Shown in pieces: positions 60,378 through 64,000 of a stretch of DNA of 64,000 nt (the first letter of the stretch is position 1; each line of letters opens with the position of its first letter). The position numbers and the translations under genes were made by a program. The notes under the pieces are model-generated. The model saw only the letters and a program-made list of their open reading frames with translations. It was not told where the DNA came from and ran no database searches. Origin of the DNA: Lachnospiraceae bacterium (GTDB lineage: Bacteria > Bacillota > Clostridia > Lachnospirales > Lachnospiraceae); NCBI GenBank assembly GCA_029006155.1, contig JAQXGF010000008.1, positions 60,111 through 124,110 of the forward strand, given 5' to 3'.

Positions 60378-63300
60378 ATGAAGAACTATAAAGGACTATA
60401 TCGGCTTTTGAATGTGACGATGGCATGCTCGCTGGCGGCCAGCCTGTCGCTGTACCCGGCACAGGCCGAAGAAACAGCGACACAGGCACAGGAAAAGGCG
60501 GCAGCAAAGGATACGGAAGTTTCCGCACAAAGCGCACCGGAGGAGACGCAGGCCCCGGTGCAGACAGAGACAACGGCGGCAGAAGAGAAGCAGACATCCG
60601 GGACTGAGGCGGGCACGGAAAAAGAATCCGAGGTGGCATCTGAGGCCGGGACAGAGGCTTCCGGCCAGGATGTGACGGATAAGAAGGACACAGAAGCCGG
60701 GACTGCCGAAACGGAGTCTGATGCAGAAAAAAGCTCGGAAGCGGATGATAAAAAGAAGGATGAAAATACAAAGAAGGACCAGGCCGGTGAGACAGACCCG
60801 GCACTGGCGCAAGCGCTCTCCTTTACGGTAAGTACAAAGGATGGCACCACGCTTCCGGTCTCTGCCATCCAGACACCGGCACAGGTGACCTGCCAGGGGA
60901 CGACGCACCCGGTGGACTATGCGGATGGTATGTTTCAGGTGACAGTACCAAAAGGGACGGATGCCCTGCAGCTTTCCGTGCAGAAGGCGGGAAAGGACTG
61001 CGGGACGGGCCTTGCGGATCTCTTATACATTGCGCGTTGGGGCGGATATTTTACCGAATCCGGGGACAAGTGGCAGCTCTGCCCGTACCTCTTAGACGGC
61101 GATACGGCGCTGTACAGTGCGGCACAATTATCCGGTGTCAATGTATATCCACTGCAGCTGCAGGACGGCACCTGCACCCTCCCGCTCGAAAAGTTTACCT
61201 TCAAAGGCTCCGGGATGAGCGTCGAGCAGCGGACGGTCTACGGTATCACCGATGAGGACGGGACGTATGCGGAGCTTGCACTCGGTGTGCTCGGTGAGAA
61301 CGGGACGATGGGCGTGCGTGCGGTGCTGCTCGTGAAGTTTGCGGATGATGAAAAGGATTCGCAGGAGACAAACGGACGTACTGGTGGTGCTGACAATGAA
61401 AAAGATTCAGAAGAGATAGAAGAATCTGAGCTGGAAAGCGAGACTGCATCCGAGGCAGAGACCGAAACGGAGCTCTCTATGGAAACATCCTTGGAACTTA
61501 CCTCCGGGATCGCCCTCTATGCATCCCCGGCTCAGATCTCGGATGCCTACACCGCGACCGGGCAGGAGCTTGCCGGGTCGGCGAAGCAGTCGATCCCGTC
61601 GATCGGCTCGATCAATGGCGAGTGGCAGATTTTAGGGCTTGCGCGGAGCGGGCAGGAAGTCGATGCTTCGGTCTACAGCCAGTACAAGGCAAATGTCATC
61701 CAGGCGGTAAAGGAATGCAAGGGCGTCCTGCATGAGAAGAAGTACACGGAATACTCCCGTGTCGTCCTGGCGCTTACAGCGCTTGGCGAGGATGTCACGA
61801 ACGTCGGCGGGTATAACCTGTTAGAGCCGCTATCGGACTTTGACCAGACGGTATGGCAGGGCGTAAACGGTGCGATGTTTGCACTGATCGCATTTGATTC
61901 CCATAAGTATGAGATCCCGACGGCGGCAGCCGGGAAGACGCAGACGACGCGGCAGAAACTGATCCAGTATATTTTAGATCATCGTACCCCGGATGGCGGC
62001 TGGGCGATGTCCGGCTCGGTGGCAGACCCGGACCTGACCGGCATGGGGATCCAGGCACTGGCCCCGTATTATGACAGCAACGCACAGGTAAAGGCAGCGG
62101 TCGATACGGCGCTGCAGCGCCTCTCGGAGCTTCAGCTCTCCGATGGTTCGTATGCGTCCGGCGGGTCGAGCACTTCGGAGAGCTGCTCGCAGGTCATCGT
62201 GGCACTTACCTCCCTTGGGATCGACCCGAACACGGACAGCCGGTTTATCAAAAACGGGAAATCCGTGATGGATGGCCTGCTTTCGTTTTCCGTCGCAGGT
62301 GGCGGATTCAAGCATTTATCCTCCGGCACGATGAACCAGATGGCGACCGAGCAGGGCTACTATGCACTGACGGCCTATGAGCGGTACAAAAACGGGCAGA
62401 ACCGGCTCTACGACATGACGGATGTGGCAGTGAAGTCCGACTATGATAAAACGGCAGAAGTACAGAGGCTGATCAAAGCACTCCCGGCGGTCTCAAAGAT
62501 GACGTATGAACAGGTCTCCTCCGTGCGGGCTGTGGTTTCCCTTTATAACTCCCTGAATGAGACACAAAAAGCTCTGATTCCATCAGAAGAAAAGGCAGCC
62601 CTGCAGCAGGCATCCGAAAAAGCGGACGAGCTGGAAGTATCGCATGTAAAGGGGATCATTTCCGCGATCGGGAAGGTGACCTTGGATAAGGACAAACAGA
62701 TCACCGAGGCGAACACGGCCTACAATTCTTTAAGTGAGACGCAGAAAGCGAAGGTTGGCAATTACAGCGTGCTGGAAAAGGCATTAAAGGAGCTGCAGAA
62801 GCTCAAAGCAGGAGCATCCTCCGGCAGCGGCTCTGGCGCTGGATCCGGCAAGGAAAATACGACGAAAAAGCCGTCCGGTTCCACGAAATCCATCAACCTC
62901 TCTTCCGGGAAGCGCGGCGGCACGGCGGGTGGCAGCACATCCACGAAAGCGGGCGGCACGTCCACGAACAAAGAGGGGGAGAGTGAGACGGATGCAAATG
63001 GAAAGGTCATCAAACGGGAATCCGGAAACCGCACCGGTGGCACGGCCGCAGTCCATGCGGAGACGTCCACGGCGGGCACGGTATGGACGGTGGCTGCAAG
63101 GAAGGTGACATCTGAGATCGCGGATGTCCTGTCCGGGACGAAGGAACGGAAAAGGCTCCCGGCTTCCGCAGATGACTATTCGCAGGACCAGATCGCGGCG
63201 CTGACGGACACGTATCAGGCGTATGCGGCGCTGAGTGAGGATGAGCAGAAGGCGGTGCAGGAGTCCCCGCGCTACCAGAAGTTTGAAAAAGCCTTAGAAA

Positions 63301-63842
63301 GTCTTGGCACCCGTTACCATTATGATGAGACGACCGGGACAGACCTGCGGGACAATGCGGATGATGCGCTCCCGTGGTACGTACAGCTCTCGGTACGCCC
63401 GCAGCTGCTCACAGAAGAGCAGGAGCAGAAGATCAAAGACGTGCTCGGAGAAAAGAGTGAGATTTTCTCGATGAGTGAGATCGATTTTGTCAATACCTTA
63501 GACGGCGAGGGCTGGGAGCCGGAGCAGCTCGTGAAGGTGAAGCTGCCGATGGTGGACCTTGGCGACTATGAGACGGCGGTGATCGTCCACCAGAAGCAGG
63601 ATGGCTCCTTAGAGTTCTTAGATGGGAAAATTTCCGGGAGCGACATCGTATTCCAGGCATCGGAGTTTTCTGAGTACGGCATTGCGGGCATGATGGGCGA
63701 TACGGCCAACCTGCTGGATGCGGCCGGAAATGACAGCCGGAAGGTTCCGGTATGGCCGTTTGCAGCGGGCGGCGGTGCGGCAGCTTTCTGTCTGCTGGTT
63801 CTGGTGCTCGTGCGGCGCGCGGGGAAGAGACATGAAGCGTGA
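60378..63842 (+). CDS. surface protein with transcobalamin-alpha/prenyltransferase-like toroid and C-terminal membrane anchor
   Basis: 1154 aa from ATG 60378 (GGTGGAGGACAGT upstream); the track start at 60240 lies inside the preceding gene. Signal peptide ending PAQA; Glu/Thr/Lys-rich stretch (~30-130); a beta domain (~140-320); an alpha/alpha toroid (~410-680) with squalene-cyclase-type repeats RTPDGGWAMSGSVADPDLTGMGIQAL, LSDGSYASGGSSTSESCSQVIVAL and GGGFKHLSSGTMNQMATEQGYYAL; helical spacers of the 'YNSLNETQKALIP' type; Gly/Ser/Thr linker; C-terminal domain; transmembrane helix and basic tail (RRAGKRHEA). No catalytic DxDD motif, so binding rather than cyclase activity. It probably presents cobalamin together with the DUF4430 lipoprotein. 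Confidence 0.85.
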   Translation: MKNYKGLYRLLNVTMACSLAASLSLYPAQAEETATQAQEKAAAKDTEVSAQSAPEETQAPVQTETTAAEEKQTSGTEAGTEKESEVASEAGTEASGQDVTDKKDTEAGTAETESDAEKSSEADDKKKDENTKKDQAGETDPALAQALSFTVSTKDGTTLPVSAIQTPAQVTCQGTTHPVDYADGMFQVTVPKGTDALQLSVQKAGKDCGTGLADLLYIARWGGYFTESGDKWQLCPYLLDGDTALYSAAQLSGVNVYPLQLQDGTCTLPLEKFTFKGSGMSVEQRTVYGITDEDGTYAELALGVLGENGTMGVRAVLLVKFADDEKDSQETNGRTGGADNEKDSEEIEESELESETASEAETETELSMETSLELTSGIALYASPAQISDAYTATGQELAGSAKQSIPSIGSINGEWQILGLARSGQEVDASVYSQYKANVIQAVKECKGVLHEKKYTEYSRVVLALTALGEDVTNVGGYNLLEPLSDFDQTVWQGVNGAMFALIAFDSHKYEIPTAAAGKTQTTRQKLIQYILDHRTPDGGWAMSGSVADPDLTGMGIQALAPYYDSNAQVKAAVDTALQRLSELQLSDGSYASGGSSTSESCSQVIVALTSLGIDPNTDSRFIKNGKSVMDGLLSFSVAGGGFKHLSSGTMNQMATEQGYYALTAYERYKNGQNRLYDMTDVAVKSDYDKTAEVQRLIKALPAVSKMTYEQVSSVRAVVSLYNSLNETQKALIPSEEKAALQQASEKADELEVSHVKGIISAIGKVTLDKDKQITEANTAYNSLSETQKAKVGNYSVLEKALKELQKLKAGASSGSGSGAGSGKENTTKKPSGSTKSINLSSGKRGGTAGGSTSTKAGGTSTNKEGESETDANGKVIKRESGNRTGGTAAVHAETSTAGTVWTVAARKVTSEIADVLSGTKERKRLPASADDYSQDQIAALTDTYQAYAALSEDEQKAVQESPRYQKFEKALESLGTRYHYDETTGTDLRDNADDALPWYVQLSVRPQLLTEEQEQKIKDVLGEKSEIFSMSEIDFVNTLDGEGWEPEQLVKVKLPMVDLGDYETAVIVHQKQDGSLEFLDGKISGSDIVFQASEFSEYGIAGMMGDTANLLDAAGNDSRKVPVWPFAAGGGAAAFCLLVLVLVRRAGKRHEA

Positions 63843-64000
63843 TGTGTTCGCGGACTGCCATCCGCTAATTAATTTTCTGTTTTACATCGGGGCGCTCGTC
63901 GGTGGGATGTTCTTCCTGCATCCGGCGTTCGTCCTGTGCGCCGTGTTTTTTGCGGCGCTGCATTACCGGATCGTGAAGGGGCGTGCGGCATGGCGTTTTT
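63832..64000 (+). CDS. ECF transporter transmembrane (T) component, partial at window end
   Basis: 56 codons visible, starting ATG 63832 and overlapping the previous stop by 11 nt. MKRDVFADCHPLINFLFYIGALVGGMFFLHPAF is the usual N terminus of clostridial EcfT/CbiQ-type proteins (HP-x-x-NFL and MFF-x-HP). Energy-coupling T subunits couple ATPase to substrate-binding S components. The ATPase and S genes should follow beyond the window; identity rests on the N-terminal pattern only. Confidence 0.72.
   Translation, partial: MKRDVFADCHPLINFLFYIGALVGGMFFLHPAFVLCAVFFAALHYRIVKGRAAWRF

Noticed and set aside
1-64000. tRNA or rRNA genes
   Set aside because: No cloverleaf with a GGTTCGANTCC arm or rRNA-like conserved blocks was noticed in the intergenic regions.

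Overview
The window is a chromosomal segment from a low-to-mid-GC Firmicute, most likely a gut Lachnospiraceae (Clostridia). Supporting signs are an EutVW-type ethanolamine regulator pair, a CIRCE-controlled lon, a T-box-controlled trp operon, a GH112 lacto-N-biose/galacto-N-biose phosphorylase, sortase-type and BIG2-type surface proteins, and near-consensus sigma-A promoters with 16-18 bp spacers. No rRNA, tRNA, complete IS element or CRISPR array was seen.

Layout. 1-10.3 kb: 3' end of sbcC, a zinc-finger-less DnaJ-like co-chaperone, an alpha/beta esterase, a large Ig/BIG2 surface protein and lon with a CIRCE operator. 10.3-18 kb: a compact ethanolamine module, eutV-eutW-eutA-eutM-(orphan ANTAR regulator)-eutB-eutC. 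Leader terminators before eutV and eutA carry the dual-hexaloop RNA hairpins recognised by EutV. 18-28 kb: DUF2798 protein, small helical protein, cell-wall amidase, lnpA, NYN-LOTUS RNA-binding protein overlapping a MATE exporter, a MalY-type C-S lyase and a hybrid histidine kinase. 28.2-35.3 kb: Trp T-box and trpE-G-D-CF-B-A. 35.4-39.3 kb: S1-domain protein, sua5, a catalytically dead YwlE-like protein, rpiB and upp. 39-51 kb: secreted HAD phosphatase, sortase-type adhesin, DUF1622, DegV, DUF885 peptidase, M20 peptidase and a frameshifted BspA-like LRR gene.

51.4-64 kb is the most unusual part. Two transcription units start with the same ~80-nt structured RNA core followed by an intrinsic terminator, and both encode proteins with a DUF4430 domain (the beta domain of transcobalamin/intrinsic factor). 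The second unit encodes, in order, a DUF4430 lipoprotein, a cell-surface protein with an alpha/alpha toroid (the transcobalamin alpha-domain fold), and the start of an ECF-transporter T component. I read this as a bacterial 'split transcobalamin' feeding an ECF corrinoid importer under control of a divergent, possibly cobalamin-sensing riboswitch. The domain architecture is seen in the sequence; the ligand is inference. This would fit the neighbouring B12-dependent ethanolamine ammonia-lyase. Between the two units lies a decayed type III (ToxN-like) toxin-antitoxin locus.

Several surface-protein genes are modular: GC-rich ends (signal peptide, Glu/Thr-rich region, CxxC hairpins and BIG2 repeats) flank AT-rich variable centres. 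Two surface genes carry single-base frameshifts at homopolymers.
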